Shown one piece after another: positions 35,520-43,684 of a stretch of DNA of 64,000 bases. The notes beneath the pieces were generated by a model, which searched no databases, was not told the DNA's origin, and worked only from the letters and a program-made list of their open reading frames with translations. Position numbers and translations under genes: made by a program. Each line of letters starts with the position of its first letter. Position 1 is the stretch's first letter. The stretch spans positions 62,001-126,000 of the forward strand of contig CALOEL010000013.1 of the NCBI GenBank assembly GCA_942492375.1, given 5' to 3'. The DNA comes from JAHEAO01 sp942492375. GTDB lineage: Bacteria; Pseudomonadota; Alphaproteobacteria; Rhodobacterales; Rhodobacteraceae.

Positions 35520-36281
35520 TCAACCGTGCATCGACAAGCCGCCCGAAACGGAAATCACCTGGCCGGTGATGAATCCTGCATCGTCGGAAGCTAGGAAGCA
35601 GATTATTCCGGGGTAATCGCTCGGCTGCGCCAGGCGCTTCATCGGAATGGCCCGCTTGAGGCCTTCCGCGATCTTTTCACCAGCGTCGCCCTGAGCGACC
35701 TGGGCGAAGAGGGGCGTATCGGTCGGGCCCGGCGCAACCGCGTTCAGCTGAACGCCTTTGCGCGCCAGTTCCCGCGCCACGGTCTTGGTAAAGGAGATGA
35801 TGCCGCCTTTGCAGGCCGAATAAACCGCCTCGCCCGACGATCCGACGCGGCCGGCGTCGGAGGCGATGTTGACAACGCGGCCGCCGCCATTCTTGACCAT
35901 GCCCGGAAGCACCGCGTGATGCATGTTCAGCGGACCGTAGAGGTTGATGTCGATGACTTTTTTCCAGAGATCCGCGTCTGTATCGAGGAATGGCTTGATC
36001 ACGTCCCATCCTGCGTTGTTCACCAGGACGCTTATCGGACCTCCGGCCTCGAACTCGGCAACGGACTTGTCAACCTGGGCGCGATCGGTGATGTCTACCT
36101 TGAAAGCCTCGGCCTTGCCGCCCGCATCCCGGATCAGGCGGACGGTCTCCTGTGCGCCTTCTTCGTTCAGGTCGAACACCGCGACCTCTGAACCTTCCTC
36201 GCCGAACCGTTGACAAACGGCGCGGCCAATGCCGCTTCCGCCTCCGGTGACAATGACACGTTTGCCATTCAATCCATGCAT
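35520..36281 (-). CDS. BadH-like SDR (2-hydroxycyclohexanecarboxyl-CoA dehydrogenase-like)
   Basis: A 253-residue short-chain dehydrogenase with TGGGSGIGRAVCQRF, NNAGWDVIKPF and YSACKGGI (catalytic Tyr/Lys). NNAGWDxxKPF, NMHHAVLPGMV and NIASDAGRVGSSGEAVYSACKGG are, from memory, hallmarks of BadH, which oxidises 2-hydroxycyclohexane-1-carboxyl-CoA in Rhodopseudomonas. GGAAGG lies ahead of ATG 36281. It is transcribed away from the fused TetR gene and shares operator C with it; a terminator follows at 35452-35420. The BadH likeness supports an alicyclic intermediate, but the enzyme could act on another hydroxyacyl-CoA. Confidence 0.85.
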   Translation of the reverse strand: MHGLNGKRVIVTGGGSGIGRAVCQRFGEEGSEVAVFDLNEEGAQETVRLIRDAGGKAEAFKVDITDRAQVDKSVAEFEAGGPISVLVNNAGWDVIKPFLDTDADLWKKVIDINLYGPLNMHHAVLPGMVKNGGGRVVNIASDAGRVGSSGEAVYSACKGGIISFTKTVARELARKGVQLNAVAPGPTDTPLFAQVAQGDAGEKIAEGLKRAIPMKRLAQPSDYPGIICFLASDDAGFITGQVISVSGGLSMHG

Positions 36282-36352
36282 TTGGGCTGCCTTCCTACGT
36301 CTGTGAGCACCTTTGTGAGAGCTGCTGAGCTAGAGGGTGCGCTTAACAATAT

Positions 36353-36368
36353 TCTAACAATCGTTAGA
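36353..36368. promoter_or_regulatory. Operator site C (TCTAACAATCGTTAGA) ahead of the fused TetR gene
   Basis: A perfect TCTAAC-N4-GTTAGA palindrome in the 132-base gap between the divergent BadH-like SDR (start 36281) and the fused TetR gene (start 36414). TAGATT (plus strand) and TAGAAT (minus strand) are embedded as -10-like hexamers. This suggests autoregulation of the TetR protein and control of the SDR from one site. Confidence 0.8.
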
Positions 36369-36413
36369 TTTATCGCAATAGACAGTCCTTTGTCCAGTTG
36401 TTATCTAAGCCAT

Positions 36414-37775
36414 ATGTGTATGCAGCCGCCTCAAGCATGCCTTGCCGGCGACGTTCAGAGCAAGGCGGAAAGGACCCGCGAGGAAATCCTCCGCGCGGCA
36501 GCGCGTCTATTCCGCTATGAGGGATTTAATTCGACGTCGATGCGGGAGATCGCACGTGAAGCGAACATCGAAGCCGGGAGCATCTATTACCATTTCGACT
36601 CAAAAGAGAAGATGCTGGATGTGGTGCTCGACATCGGTGTCCGGCGTCTACACAATGAGGTGGCCAGGATAATTAGGTGTGCGGGTGCAAATGACGAACC
36701 CTTCCGCGAAACTTTCGCGAAACTGGTCGACACGCATCTGACCTTCCTTTTGATAGATAGCGACTTCACGTCTGCGAATATCCGAAACTACCCGATGTTG
36801 TCGGAGGAAGCACGACGCGCTCACCGGGAACTGCGCGGCTCATATGCTAAGTTGTGGGGTGGATTCCTGCAGAACGCCCGCGACAAGGGTCTATTGCGCA
36901 AAGACATTTCAGTTTCTCCCATCCGCCAATTCATCTTGAGTGCGATGAACTGGACCGTTGAATGGTACGAAGTGAAACGTTATCCGGTCAGTATTCTCTC
37001 AGAACGCATGAGCAGATTGATCCTGGACGGAATGTGCGACAAGCGTCGTCCGGGAAGTAGCCTCCCCAAGCCATACGTCATAGCCCTCCCGGAGCCGGTC
37101 GAGCCCCACGGAAAAGCGGCCAGGACACGTAGCGAAGTCCTGCGCGCGGCCGCGCGCGTTTTGAGAGATAGGGGGTACAAGGCTACGACGATACGCCAGA
37201 TCGCTGTTGAGGCAAATATGGAGGCGGGCAGCGTCTACTATCATTTCAAATCAAAAGAGAAGATAGTAGACGAGGTGTTGCAAACCGGATTGAGCGACCT
37301 ACTTGTCGGTGTCAGTCGCGTCATTGAGCAGTTCGGGGAGCCCAACGATCATTGTGCCAGAATATCGGCGGCCATTTCGGCTCATATGGATTTCCTATTC
37401 AGGGCCAGCGAGTTCACGTCGGCAAATGTCCGCAGCTATGGAATGTTGCCCACGAAGCTTCGTCGCAGGCACCGGGTTATCCGTCACGAATACGCGGCTG
37501 TTTGGGACAAGATGTTGTCCGATGCGCAGCAAAGCGGTGCTGTGAGAAAGGACATACAGATCGTTCCTCTGCGCCAGGTCATGCTGGGAGCCTTGAACTG
37601 GACCGTTGAATGGTTCGACCCACGGAAAGCGGGACTGGAAGGATACCACACCCTGTCCGAGTTTTCCGACATGCTGGTAAGGCTCCTTTTCAACGGAATC
37701 TGCGAGGCGGAACAACCGCTTAGAGAGGGGAGCTCTAACGGCTTACTTCGCGCTCGCGAAGGCTCAGACCAATAG
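36414..37775 (+). CDS. Double TetR-family regulator (two complete TetR units in one chain)
   Basis: A 453-residue protein made of two TetR repressors in tandem. Unit 1 (about 1-205) has TREEILRAAARLF, STSMREIAREANIEAGSIYYHFDSKEKM. Unit 2 (about 231-453) has TRSEVLRAAARVL, ATTIRQIAVEANMEAGSVYYHFKSKEKI. Both HTH units are followed by similar helical ligand domains (SDFTSANIRNYPML / SEFTSANVRSYGML, then NWTVEWYE / NWTVEWFD). Ordinary TetR proteins are about 200 residues and dimerise, so this chain could act as a built-in dimer. ATG 36414 is chosen to avoid overlap with the divergent SDR; no clear ribosome site is visible, and ATG 36420 is possible. It lies behind operator C and looks less GC-rich than its neighbours. 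It probably senses an acyl-CoA of the island. Confidence 0.88.
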   Translation: MCMQPPQACLAGDVQSKAERTREEILRAAARLFRYEGFNSTSMREIAREANIEAGSIYYHFDSKEKMLDVVLDIGVRRLHNEVARIIRCAGANDEPFRETFAKLVDTHLTFLLIDSDFTSANIRNYPMLSEEARRAHRELRGSYAKLWGGFLQNARDKGLLRKDISVSPIRQFILSAMNWTVEWYEVKRYPVSILSERMSRLILDGMCDKRRPGSSLPKPYVIALPEPVEPHGKAARTRSEVLRAAARVLRDRGYKATTIRQIAVEANMEAGSVYYHFKSKEKIVDEVLQTGLSDLLVGVSRVIEQFGEPNDHCARISAAISAHMDFLFRASEFTSANVRSYGMLPTKLRRRHRVIRHEYAAVWDKMLSDAQQSGAVRKDIQIVPLRQVMLGALNWTVEWFDPRKAGLEGYHTLSEFSDMLVRLLFNGICEAEQPLREGSSNGLLRAREGSDQ

Positions 37776-38165
37776 GAAGTGATACAAGCCCTCGGCGACG
37801 GATTTCTCCGGGCTTGCCTGCCAGGACAGTACTCTTACACTTGCGATACGCGATCCCTTCCGCGTCACGGTCGCCTGCGCAGTCAGCGGTCCCTTCACAC
37901 CAGGTCTGAGGTAGTCGACGGTCAGGTTGATCGGCTTGGCTGGCACATCCGCGAAATCGGGTTGGACTGCAATGGCGGCTGTGGCTTCCATGAAGCTGGC
38001 GATAATCCCCCCGTGGTAATGCTCCATAATCGGGTTTCCGATATGGCGCGAATCAAACGCCATCTCGGCTTTGGCATGGAACTTGCCCACTTCCAGAATA
38101 TCAAAGTTCAGAAAGCGGAAGAACGGAACCCGGAAAACATTCATGTTGACGGCTTGCAGGTCCAT
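37764..38165 (-). CDS. Hot-dog thioesterase (PaaI/YbgC-like)
   Basis: A 133-residue hot-dog protein with EHYHGGIIASFMEATAAIAVQ as its active helix segment (HGG followed by Glu) and LTVDYLRPGVKGPLTAQATV as the long strand pair. It would hydrolyse an acyl-CoA thioester. It starts one base after the stop of the 38167-38646 gene, so the two are co-translated and may form a hetero-oligomer. Its last 12 bases overlap the 3' end of the double TetR gene on the other strand. Confidence 0.82.
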   Translation of the reverse strand: MDLQAVNMNVFRVPFFRFLNFDILEVGKFHAKAEMAFDSRHIGNPIMEHYHGGIIASFMEATAAIAVQPDFADVPAKPINLTVDYLRPGVKGPLTAQATVTRKGSRIASVRVLSWQASPEKSVAEGLYHFLLV

Positions 38166-38166
38166 C

Positions 38167-38646
38167 TTATGGCTTTCCCCTGGTCATTGCCTCAAACAGG
38201 CTGGTTTTGCCGCGCGTCAACGCAAACGAGGCAGTCCCGCGCGCGATTTCATCATCGACATGATTGTCAAACCAGATGCTGCCGGAATTGAAGGCGATAT
38301 GGCGTGTCTTGCGATAGCAATGGGCGCGGACGATCACATCGGCGCGCGATCGGGCGGGGCGCAGGTAATCGACCCGCAGATCCAGCGTGGCCATGGTGCT
38401 GACGCCCTCGATTCCAACAAAGTTTGCCAGCCCAAAGACACTGTCCAGAAGAGCCGTCAGGATACCACCATGAAGCAGGGTTTGGTCCGCATCGACGCAA
38501 AAGTCCGGATTGAACGGCATCCGCACCTGGACAGCTTCGGTCGAGACCTCCTCGATCTTCAACGCCATGTGGGTGATCAGCCCCTTCCCGCGCGCGTTCC
38601 ACATCTGCGCGATCTGGTCCATCTTTTCTTGCGTGATTTCGGACAT
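38167..38646 (-). CDS. Hot-dog thioesterase (PaaI-like)
   Basis: A 159-residue hot-dog protein. LLHGGILTALLDSVFGLAN is the PaaI-type segment with HGG and the downstream Asp, and TLDLRVDYLRPARSRADVIVRA forms the conserved strands. It is a likely acyl-CoA thioesterase that prevents CoA sequestration. It lies between the crotonase (gap 12) and the shorter hot-dog gene (gap 1) at the end of the minus-strand run that begins at 42743. The paired arrangement suggests a two-subunit enzyme, but each could also act alone. Confidence 0.82.
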   Translation of the reverse strand: MSEITQEKMDQIAQMWNARGKGLITHMALKIEEVSTEAVQVRMPFNPDFCVDADQTLLHGGILTALLDSVFGLANFVGIEGVSTMATLDLRVDYLRPARSRADVIVRAHCYRKTRHIAFNSGSIWFDNHVDDEIARGTASFALTRGKTSLFEAMTRGKP

Positions 38647-38658
38647 TCAATCTGTCTT

Positions 38659-39462
38659 TCAGCGGCCGGTGAAATTCGGTTTTCGTTTTTCCAGAAAGGC
38701 CGCGATGGCTTCGTGATGGTCTTCGGTCTGGTGCATCAAGGCCTGATATGCCGCGGCCGCATTCAGGAAATCGGGAAGATCCATGCGTTCGGCGTTGCGC
38801 AACAGGCGTTTGGCGACGCGCACGGCCCGAGGCGGCTTGGATGCGATGACCGCGGCGCGTTCGCGGGCACATTCCATCAGCATATCATGGGCGACGACTT
38901 CTAGCACCATGCCCAGCTCGAGCGCCTCTTCGGCGCCCACCATCCGGCCCGAAAAGGTCAGGTCCGCCGCTTTCTGATGCCCCAGTCGGCGCAACAGGAA
39001 CCAACTGCCCGCATCGCCGGGAATGATGCCGAGATTGATGAAGACCTCGCCGAACTTCGCGTTCTGCGAGGCAATGCGCATGTCGCACATCATGGTCAGA
39101 TCGCACCCGGCGCCGACGGCCGCGCCATTCACGGCCGCGATGGTCGGGATGTCGAGGTTGTAAAGAGCCTGGGGCAGGCGCTGTACCCCATCGACATAGC
39201 TTTGAGCGGTCGCAAGCGGCTCCTTGCGGAACACGCTGTCGGGGTCGTTCATCTCCTTGATGTCGCCGCCCGCGCAAAAGGCCGGGTCGGCGCCTGTCAG
39301 GATCATGACGCTGACTTGCGGGTCTGCCTGCACCTTCGCGAAGGTCTCCAGAAGCGCACCGATCATGTCATTTCCGGTAACCGGGTTCCGGCGCGCGGGG
39401 TCGTTCAGCGTGACCGTGGCGATCCGGTCGGAGATGTCCAGCAGGACTGGGGTCTCACTCAT
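38659..39462 (-). CDS. Enoyl-CoA hydratase/isomerase (crotonase) family protein
   Basis: A 267-residue crotonase-fold protein. FCAGGDIKEM is the oxyanion-hole strand. AAVGAGCDLTMMCDMRIA has Asp in place of the first catalytic Glu, and the second Glu position reads GEVFINLGIIPGDAG, so neither hydratase Glu is conserved. It may be an isomerase, hydrolase or decarboxylase of the superfamily rather than a hydratase. ATG 39462 (GGAG nine bases upstream) overlaps the SDR stop by eight bases; ATG 39471 has no spacing for a ribosome site. It belongs to the run from 42743. Confidence 0.86.
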   Translation of the reverse strand: MSETPVLLDISDRIATVTLNDPARRNPVTGNDMIGALLETFAKVQADPQVSVMILTGADPAFCAGGDIKEMNDPDSVFRKEPLATAQSYVDGVQRLPQALYNLDIPTIAAVNGAAVGAGCDLTMMCDMRIASQNAKFGEVFINLGIIPGDAGSWFLLRRLGHQKAADLTFSGRMVGAEEALELGMVLEVVAHDMLMECARERAAVIASKPPRAVRVAKRLLRNAERMDLPDFLNAAAAYQALMHQTEDHHEAIAAFLEKRKPNFTGR

Positions 39463-40306
39463 TCTTTCCATCTCCGCGCTCGCGCTTTTCGAACATCTCG
39501 GGGTTGATCATGTCACGTGCGTCGTGTCCCAGATGCAGGGTTTCGCCACCATCCACATAAATGTCTTCGCCCGTGATGAATTCCCCCAATCTGGACGCAA
39601 GGAATATGATCGTGCCGGAAATGTCCTCGGCCGCGCCCATCCGGTTCAGAACCGAACGGTTCAGCTGTTTCCAGTGGTCCGGCGAAATGGGATAGCGTCC
39701 GAGCGCCTCGGTCTTGATCGTGCCCGGGGCGACGCAGTTCAGGCGAATGCCGTATTCGCCCCACTCGGCGGCCAGCGTTTTCATCATGCCCGTCACACCG
39801 GCGCGGGCGGCGACGGTGTGCGTGAACCCGGTCAGCGCGGTTCGGGCCGAAATGGCCGTGACAAAAACGATCGATCCGCCGTTGTCGTACATGAAATGAT
39901 CCGCCGCGGCGCGGGTCATCTGCCACGATCCGATCAAGTTGTTGCGGATCACGGCCTCAAAGCCCTTGTTGGTGATATCGCGGGCGGCGGCGATGTATTG
40001 CCCGCCCGCGTTGTTCACCAGCACGTCAAGCCGACCGTAATGGCCCTTGATGCGCTTCATCGCCGCTTCGATGCTGTCTTCGTTGCGGGTGTCGCCCGGC
40101 ACCACGAAGGCCTCGCCGCCTGCCGCGCGGATCATCTCTGCGGTTTCCTGCAGGGGGTCTTCGCGGCGCGCGAACAAGGCCAGCCTGGCTCCGCAAGAGG
40201 CCATTTCAAGCGCTGTGGCGCGCCCCATGCCGGACCCCGAACCTGTCACCAGGGCAACCTGGCCGGCCATGAGATCGGATGCGTATCTCTGTTTCTGCTG
40301 TGTCAT
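39455..40306 (-). CDS. SDR-family protein without YxxxK (AtuB/dienoyl-CoA-reductase-like)
   Basis: A 283-residue Rossmann SDR with TGSGSGMGRATAL and NNAGGQYIAAA. Where a classical SDR has YxxxK it reads HTVAARAGV, so the Tyr and Lys are Thr and Arg. The same change (HSCAARAGV) occurs in the SDR at 62206, and from memory in 2,4-dienoyl/trans-2-enoyl-CoA reductase-like SDRs and in the AtuB/AtuG proteins of acyclic terpene use. A Tyr/Lys pair elsewhere, or none, may serve catalysis. GAGGCGCGCC precedes the ATG. It follows the acyl-CoA dehydrogenase at 40315 by eight bases. Confidence 0.83.
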   Translation of the reverse strand: MTQQKQRYASDLMAGQVALVTGSGSGMGRATALEMASCGARLALFARREDPLQETAEMIRAAGGEAFVVPGDTRNEDSIEAAMKRIKGHYGRLDVLVNNAGGQYIAAARDITNKGFEAVIRNNLIGSWQMTRAAADHFMYDNGGSIVFVTAISARTALTGFTHTVAARAGVTGMMKTLAAEWGEYGIRLNCVAPGTIKTEALGRYPISPDHWKQLNRSVLNRMGAAEDISGTIIFLASRLGEFITGEDIYVDGGETLHLGHDARDMINPEMFEKRERGDGKNE

Positions 40307-40314
40307 GGCGCGCC

Positions 40315-41514
40315 TCAGTTCTTCAGAAGCTCACCGGAGATGATCAGCTTGCGCACCTCCTGTGTGCCCGCGCCGACCTCCAGCACCCGGCCCGTGCGGA
40401 ACAGCCGGTTCACCTCGGTGTCGCGCATATAGCCCGAGCCGCCGTGGATCTGCACCGCCTTGTCCAGCACGAACGAGGTTGCCGCGGCGGCCTTGAAGAT
40501 CGCGGCGGCGGTCAGCTTGTGGATCTCGCCGCGCCCGCCGGCGCCCTCTTCCAGGCCCTCGCACATGGCCGCCGTCTTCAGCGACAGGCTGCGCGCCGCC
40601 TCGATTTGGGTGTACATGTCGGCCAGCATCGCCTGTACCATCTGGAAACTGGCGATGGGCTTGCCGAATTGCTGGCGGGTCTTGGCGTAGTCGATCGAGA
40701 TATCGAGCGCCCGCTGCGCGATGCCGAGCGCGTTGAAGCAGACGATGGCGCGTTCCAGATCCAGACCGGACATGGTGACGGCCACGCCGCCGTCGAGCTT
40801 GCCGACCATGTTGCGGGCGGGAACGCGGCAATCCTCGAACACCAGTTCCCCGGTGGGCGAGCCGCGGAACCCCATCTTGTTCAGCTTCTGTGCCACCTTG
40901 AAACCGGGCGTGTCGGTTTCCACGATGAATGCGGAAATGCCCTTGGCGCCCTTCTCGGGCGAGGTCTTGGCATAGACCAGCACCAGATCGGCGACCGGCC
41001 CGTTGGTGATGTAGATCTTGGCGCCGTTCAGGATGTAGTCGTCGCCGTCCTTCCGCGCGGTAGTGCGCATCGAGCCGAGCGCGTCCGACCCGGCACCGGG
41101 TTCGGTCAGGCCCAGGGCGCCGATCAGCGAGCCGTCGCAGAGGCCTGGCAGATATTTTTTCCGCAGATCATCATTGGCGTTGCGGTAGATGTTGTTGACG
41201 CACAGATTGTCGTGGGCCACATGGGTCAGCCCGATGGCGGCCGAGGCGCGCGACAACTGCTCGGTGATGATGCAGGCCGAGGTGAAATCCAGCCCGGCGC
41301 CGCCGAACTCGGGCGGAACGTTCAGCCCGAGATAGCCCATCTCGCCAAGTGTCGGAAAAACCGAGGCCGGCAGGTCGTCGGTGTTGTCCATCTCCGCGTT
41401 CAGGTGATGGAACTCGGAGAAAAAGAACTTGCCGGCCTGATCGGCCAGCGCCTGCTGCTCATCGGTCATGAAATGCGAGGGCAGGTCGGGGGCATTGCGG
41501 AAAGTCTGGTTCAT
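40315..41514 (-). CDS. Isovaleryl-CoA dehydrogenase-like acyl-CoA dehydrogenase (copy 2)
   Basis: A 399-residue acyl-CoA dehydrogenase. LTEPGAGSDALGSMRTTARKDGDDYILNGAKIYITNG marks the FAD domain, and IHGGSGYMRDTEVNRLFRTGRVLEVGAGTQEVRKLI the C-domain. MSGLDLERAIV carries Glu at the place used as base by isovaleryl-CoA dehydrogenase, while the usual REYP Glu is DTEV here. It is strongly similar to the gene just upstream (41529-42743), a tandem duplication. ATG 41514 has GGAGG eight bases upstream; 41520 is in frame. Probable substrates are 3-methyl-branched acyl-CoAs. Confidence 0.88.
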   Translation of the reverse strand: MNQTFRNAPDLPSHFMTDEQQALADQAGKFFFSEFHHLNAEMDNTDDLPASVFPTLGEMGYLGLNVPPEFGGAGLDFTSACIITEQLSRASAAIGLTHVAHDNLCVNNIYRNANDDLRKKYLPGLCDGSLIGALGLTEPGAGSDALGSMRTTARKDGDDYILNGAKIYITNGPVADLVLVYAKTSPEKGAKGISAFIVETDTPGFKVAQKLNKMGFRGSPTGELVFEDCRVPARNMVGKLDGGVAVTMSGLDLERAIVCFNALGIAQRALDISIDYAKTRQQFGKPIASFQMVQAMLADMYTQIEAARSLSLKTAAMCEGLEEGAGGRGEIHKLTAAAIFKAAAATSFVLDKAVQIHGGSGYMRDTEVNRLFRTGRVLEVGAGTQEVRKLIISGELLKN

Positions 41515-41528
41515 GGTCATGTCCTCCC

Positions 41529-42743
41529 TCAGGCGCGCAACAGTTCTTCGGCGATGATGATCTTGCGCACCTCGCTGGTGCCGGCGCCGATCTCCAGAAG
41601 CTTGTTGGCGCGATAGAGCCGGTTGATCTCGGTGTCCTGCATGTAGCCGGAACCGCCATGGATGTGGCAGGCCTCGGTCACCGCCTTGTTGAACGCCTCG
41701 CCGGCGTAAAGACAGGCCGCCGCGGTCAGCTTGTGGATCTGGCCGCGGCCGCCGGCGCCCTTGGGCAGGCCGACGCAGGCCGCCAGTGCCCGGTGGCCAA
41801 AGGCGCGGGCGGTCTCTAGCTCGATATAAATCTCGGCCAGTTTCGACTGCACCATCTGAAAGCTTGCGATCGGCTTGCCGAACTGTTCGCGGAGCTTGGC
41901 GTATTCCAGGCCCAGTTCCAGGGCGCGCTCGGCCATGCCGACACAGACCGAGGCGACCATGGCACGTTCCAGGTCCAGCCCGCTCATCACCACCGATACG
42001 CCGCTGTTTTCGGCGCCGACCAAGGCCGAGGCCGGCACCCGGCAATCCTCGAACAGTAATTCCCCTGTGGGCGAGCCGCGGAACCCCATCTTGTCCAGCT
42101 TCTGCGCCACCTTGAAGCCGGGATTGTCCGTCTCGACGATGAACGCGGAAATTCCCTTGGCGCCCTTGGACTTGTCGGTCTTGGCATAGAGCAGAATCAC
42201 GTCGGCGATCGGGCCGTTGGTGATGTAGATCTTCGAGCCGTTGATGACATAGTCGTCGCCGTCTTTCCGCGCCGTCGTCGCCATCGAACCCAGCGCATCG
42301 GACCCCGCGCCGGGTTCGGTCAGGCCAAGGGCTCCAACGAGTTCGCCCGAGCAAAGGCCGGGAACGTATTTCTTCACCTGCTCTTCCGAGCCGTTGCGCA
42401 GGATGTTGTTAAGGCACAGGTTGTCATGTGCCCCGTGCGACAGCCCGACGGCCGGGTTCCATTTCGAAATCACTTGAGATACCAGTGCCTGGGTGAATTC
42501 GTCCTGACCTGATCCCCCCAATTCTTCTGGGGCGGTGACGCCCAGAAGCCCAAGTTCGCCCATCTGCTTGAACAGATCCTCGGGCCACCATTCTTCCGCA
42601 TCCATTCTTTCCTGCAGCGGATGCAGCAACTCGCGCGAAACGCGGTCCACATGATCGACGATCTGACGCTGTTCGCCTGTCAGCGAGTAATTGGCCTTTA
42701 TGGCCTCTAGCTCGGCCAACTTCGGCCCTGCCTGAACACTCAT
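41529..42743 (-). CDS. Isovaleryl-CoA dehydrogenase-like acyl-CoA dehydrogenase (copy 1)
   Basis: A 404-residue acyl-CoA dehydrogenase, the first gene of the minus-strand run ending at 37764. LTEPGAGSDALGSMATTARKDGDDYVINGSKIYITNG and MSGLDLERAMV are almost shared with its neighbour at 40315. HIHGGSGYMQDTEINRLYRANKLLEIGAGTSEVRK is the C-domain signature. The Glu in GLDLER corresponds to the isovaleryl-CoA dehydrogenase base. ATG 42743 is chosen from the family start; the frame is open to 42797. Operator D lies about 47 bases upstream, in the gap with the divergent crotonase. The two copies may differ in chain-length preference. Confidence 0.88.
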   Translation of the reverse strand: MSVQAGPKLAELEAIKANYSLTGEQRQIVDHVDRVSRELLHPLQERMDAEEWWPEDLFKQMGELGLLGVTAPEELGGSGQDEFTQALVSQVISKWNPAVGLSHGAHDNLCLNNILRNGSEEQVKKYVPGLCSGELVGALGLTEPGAGSDALGSMATTARKDGDDYVINGSKIYITNGPIADVILLYAKTDKSKGAKGISAFIVETDNPGFKVAQKLDKMGFRGSPTGELLFEDCRVPASALVGAENSGVSVVMSGLDLERAMVASVCVGMAERALELGLEYAKLREQFGKPIASFQMVQSKLAEIYIELETARAFGHRALAACVGLPKGAGGRGQIHKLTAAACLYAGEAFNKAVTEACHIHGGSGYMQDTEINRLYRANKLLEIGAGTSEVRKIIIAEELLRA

Positions 42744-42789
42744 TCCAAATCCTCCCAATCGGCTTGGCAGCTTCCACTGTTGACCAAAA

Positions 42790-42805
42790 TCAAACATATG
42801 TTAGA
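42790..42805. promoter_or_regulatory. Operator site D (TCAAACATATGTTAGA) between divergent operons
   Basis: TCAAACATATGTTAGA matches TCTAAC-N4-GTTAGA except for one base in the left arm. It lies in the 136-base gap between the divergent acyl-CoA dehydrogenase (start 42743) and crotonase (start 42880), as in sites B and C. One regulator could therefore control both operons. Confidence 0.65.
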
Positions 42806-42879
42806 AAATATTTCAAGGCACCGCGTTCATGGTCGGGCGTTGAGTGCGATTGGGTGGCGCAAATGGGGGGGCAGGGAAA

Positions 42880-43665
42880 ATGACCGATCAGGTTGTGCTT
42901 TGTAAGAGCGACGGACGCGAGATCCGCATCACGATTAACCGTCCCGACCAGCGAAATGCGTTGAACCGGGACGTCGCTGAGGGGATCATTGCTGCGATCT
43001 CAAAAGCGGAGGCCGATCCCGGCTGCCGCGTAATCGTGCTGACGGGGGCGGGCGAACGCGCCTTTTGTGCTGGTGGCGACATCAAGGCGGGTGCCGATGG
43101 TGGCCCGTTTGTGATGGACCCCTCCGAGCCGGGCCACTTTGCCGGTCAGTTGTTCGAGAAAATCGAGGCCTGCAAGAAGCCGACCATCGCGCGAATCAAT
43201 GGTGTGGCGATGGGCGCGGGCGCAGGTATCATCTGCGCCTGTGATCTCGCAGTAATGGTCGATCACGCCCGGATTGGAACGCCGGAGGTAAAGGTGGGCC
43301 TGTTTCCCATGACAATTGTGCCGTCGATGATGCGGGTGCTGCCCAGGCGGCGGCTGATGGAGATGTTCATCACCGGTGTACCTCTGACGGCAGAAGAGGC
43401 GCTGCGCTACGATTTGGTGAATTACGTGACAGAGTCAAGCAGCCTGGATGCCAAGGTCGATGAGCTGGTCGCCCAGATCGCCGCGCAATCGCCGACCGCG
43501 ATCCGGCTGGGCAAATACGCCTGTCACGCGATGGAGGACATGACCTATCCGCAGCAAATGCGGTTTGCCGAATCGCTGTTACCGCGGGTGGCGCAGACGG
43601 AAGACGCGCGAGAGGGCTTCGCGGCCTTCATCGGCAAGCGCATGCCGGAATGGACCGGGCGCTGA
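42880..43665 (+). CDS. Enoyl-CoA hydratase/isomerase (crotonase) family protein
   Basis: A 261-residue crotonase-fold protein with FCAGGDIKAG (oxyanion hole). AMGAGAGIICACDLAV has Gly at the first catalytic Glu, while the second is kept (GTPEVKVGLFPM). This half-conserved pattern resembles the methylglutaconyl/isohexenylglutaconyl-CoA hydratase group (LiuC/AtuE), as in the gene at 54535. AGGGAA precedes ATG 42880; GTG 42844 is in frame but unsupported. It is the first gene of the operon with the AtuA-like protein and the three-piece carboxylase, so hydration of the carboxylated product is its likely job. Confidence 0.85.
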   Translation: MTDQVVLCKSDGREIRITINRPDQRNALNRDVAEGIIAAISKAEADPGCRVIVLTGAGERAFCAGGDIKAGADGGPFVMDPSEPGHFAGQLFEKIEACKKPTIARINGVAMGAGAGIICACDLAVMVDHARIGTPEVKVGLFPMTIVPSMMRVLPRRRLMEMFITGVPLTAEEALRYDLVNYVTESSSLDAKVDELVAQIAAQSPTAIRLGKYACHAMEDMTYPQQMRFAESLLPRVAQTEDAREGFAAFIGKRMPEWTGR

Positions 43666-43684
43666 GCCCAGGCAGGAGGACGAT

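Noticed and set aside
40315..42354. A 679-codon frame that would fuse the two acyl-CoA dehydrogenases
   Set aside because: The upstream half is an out-of-frame reading of the first dehydrogenase, with no FAD-domain motifs; each gene has its own ribosome site and start.
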